Assembly (NCBI RefSeq): GCF_000402035.1
Contig: NC_021294.1
Span: forward strand, 186,001 to 250,000
DNA from: Caballeronia insecticola
GTDB taxonomy: Bacteria; Pseudomonadota; Gammaproteobacteria; Burkholderiales; Burkholderiaceae
Length of the DNA: 64,000 bases
Reading direction: 5' to 3'
Position 1 is the first letter of the stretch; every line of letters begins with the position of its first letter. The notes below the pieces were generated by a model. That model was not told the origin of the DNA and made no database searches. It saw only the letters and a list, made by a program, of their open reading frames with translations. The position numbers and the translations under genes are program-made. Positions 62,601-64,000 of the stretch are shown here, in pieces.

Positions 62601-63333
62601 TACTCAATCCGTAGACCGGCCGGAAGTTCGCACCGAAGCGCGTTCCGGCGGCCTCACGCTGTCGCTGGAACCGATCAATGCAACAGTTTCGCTGCGCGAT
62701 CAGGCGTACGCGAAACTGCGGCAGGCTATTGCCGAAGCGGACATCTACCGTTCGCGGGAAGAGATTCGTCTCGACGAGAAAGAGCTGACCGAGGCGCTTG
62801 GCGTCTCGCGCACGCCCATCCGCGAAGCCATGACGCTGCTGGAGCAGGAAGGTTTTCTGCGCACGGTGCCGCGTCGTGGCGTGTATATCCTGCGCAAGAC
62901 CAAGCGCGAGATCGTCGAGATGATCCACATGTGGGCGGCGCTGGAGAGCATGGCGGCGCGGCTTGCGACGCAGCGCGCAACGGACGCGGAAATCGCCCAG
63001 TTGCGCCACATGTTCGACAATTTCCGCGACTCGACGCCTGCCGAGCATATCGACGAATATTCGGAAGCGAATATCGCGTTCCATTCGGCGATCGTGCGGC
63101 TGTCGAAGTCGGAAATCATCTTCGATACGATCAAGAACATCTTCGTGCACGTGCGCGCCATTCGTAAGATGACGATTTCGCAGAGCGACCGCGCGTCGCG
63201 CTCGATCGTCGATCACATGCGCATTATCGAGGCGCTGGAGCAGCGGGATACGGAACTGGTCGAGCGGCTCGTCAAACAGCATTCGCTCGATCTGGCGGCG
63301 TTCGTCGAGGCGAATGGCGACTTTCTGGACTGA
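62590..63333 (+). CDS. GntR-family regulator, FCD subgroup
   Basis: The 247-residue protein has a GntR winged helix (about residues 35-95, EKELTEALGVSRTPIREAMTLLEQEGFLRTVPRRGVYILRKT) and an FCD effector domain with likely metal or carboxylate ligands in DEYSEANIAFHSAIV, KMTISQSDRASRSIVDHMRIIEALEQRD and the His-rich QHSLD. FCD regulators respond to small carboxylic acids. The ATG at 62590 was chosen for length. The inverted operator copies upstream of panE and of this gene suggest autoregulation. A strong terminator follows. Confidence 0.87.
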   Translation: MPSDTQSVDRPEVRTEARSGGLTLSLEPINATVSLRDQAYAKLRQAIAEADIYRSREEIRLDEKELTEALGVSRTPIREAMTLLEQEGFLRTVPRRGVYILRKTKREIVEMIHMWAALESMAARLATQRATDAEIAQLRHMFDNFRDSTPAEHIDEYSEANIAFHSAIVRLSKSEIIFDTIKNIFVHVRAIRKMTISQSDRASRSIVDHMRIIEALEQRDTELVERLVKQHSLDLAAFVEANGDFLD

Positions 63334-63352
63334 CGCTGGATTGATGCAGAAT

Positions 63353-63392
63353 AAAAAAGGCCGCGTGGCGTTTGCCGCGCGGCCTTTTTTTT
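63353..63392 (+). terminator. Rho-independent terminator after gntR
   Basis: GGCCGCGTGGC-GTTT-GCCGCGCGGCC gives an 11-bp stem (one G-T pair), preceded by six A and followed by eight T. It is a textbook intrinsic terminator that could act in both directions. Confidence 0.93.
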
Positions 63393-63402
63393 GCCCTCCG
63401 AT

Positions 63403-63486
63403 TTACAGAACCGGAATGGCCAACGCTTGCTCGATTGTCATGGAAAGCAGCAGCGCGGCGACTGCAGTGTAGAACAGGCGGATCAC
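63403..63486 (-). CDS. Possible 27-residue hydrophobic peptide
   Basis: A GTG-initiated minus-strand frame encodes 27 residues, mostly one hydrophobic segment (MIRLFYTAVAALLLSMTIEQ...). CGGAG lies 8 nt before the GTG. It is a candidate small membrane peptide, though so short a frame could easily be chance. Confidence 0.3.
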   Translation of the reverse strand: MIRLFYTAVAALLLSMTIEQALAIPVL

Positions 63487-63594
63487 GGCAACTCCGTCGA
63501 ACGAGGTTGAGGTCAACCTGCAATTCTACGTCAGTTTCGTAATGAAAATGTAAACACAGATGCGGCACGTTGAATCATGCCGCATCCGCGACGG

Positions 63595-64000
<406 letters not shown>

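Overview
The window is about 64 kb of high-GC chromosomal DNA from a beta-proteobacterium of the Burkholderiaceae, most like Paraburkholderia or Caballeronia. The pointers are the strong GC bias at third codon positions, many LysR/GntR regulators, a DUF3563 protein, an AAHS aromatic-acid carrier and a succinyl-CoA synthetase gene. The genus call is an inference from protein character; no rRNA or tRNA gene was seen.

Region 1 (1-6630) is the 3' end of an ABC-dependent capsule locus. Its gene order is export permease, ATPase-like protein, polysaccharide co-polymerase, TPR/LpxL-type acyltransferase, WbpP/TviC-type epimerase and secreted PL1 lyase. This fits the vexB-C-D-E, tviC, vexL arrangement of Vi-antigen (poly-GalNAcA) loci. 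The ATPase-like protein has lost all of its nucleotide-binding motifs.

Region 2 (8.2-21.2 kb) is a phosphonate-utilisation block: phnCDE transporter; a convergent RpiR regulator with a C45-family hydrolase; then phnF, a DUF1045 2H-phosphoesterase and phnN reading left; and phnGHIJKLM reading right. The divergent promoter carries a near-perfect Pho box lying over the phnF start codon, and a TCTAGACG-type site also found upstream of phnC. No phnP is visible; the DUF1045 protein is a candidate substitute.

Region 3 (21.3-29.3 kb) has an aromatic-acid MFS carrier, a chemoreceptor, a beta-lactamase-fold hydrolase, a glyoxalase-like protein, a LysR regulator and a FUSC membrane protein. Region 4 (29.3-32.3 kb) looks foreign. 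It holds a Tn5/IS50-like insertion-sequence relic, a KpsC/GT99-like protein ending in eight 14-residue coiled-coil repeats, two unrecognised small genes and a perfect 21-bp inverted repeat.

Region 5 (32.5-44.3 kb) contains a hybrid PAS histidine kinase, a PhoD-type phosphatase, an ATPase, a DHA2 drug exporter, a two-component pair, small genes and an SOS-box-controlled dinB. Region 6 (44.4-48.3 kb) is a TauD-like dioxygenase with a TauABC/SsuABC-type importer. Region 7 (48.3-57.2 kb) is mixed housekeeping: LysR, aldo/keto reductase, MFS, exonuclease III, hydrolase, YjdM and aldehyde dehydrogenase. Region 8 (57.3-64 kb) carries an OxlT-type carrier between two LysR genes. A ketopantoate-reductase-family gene and an FCD-type GntR gene follow, linked by an identical 16-bp site in both promoters, and the window ends in the 3' part of sucD.
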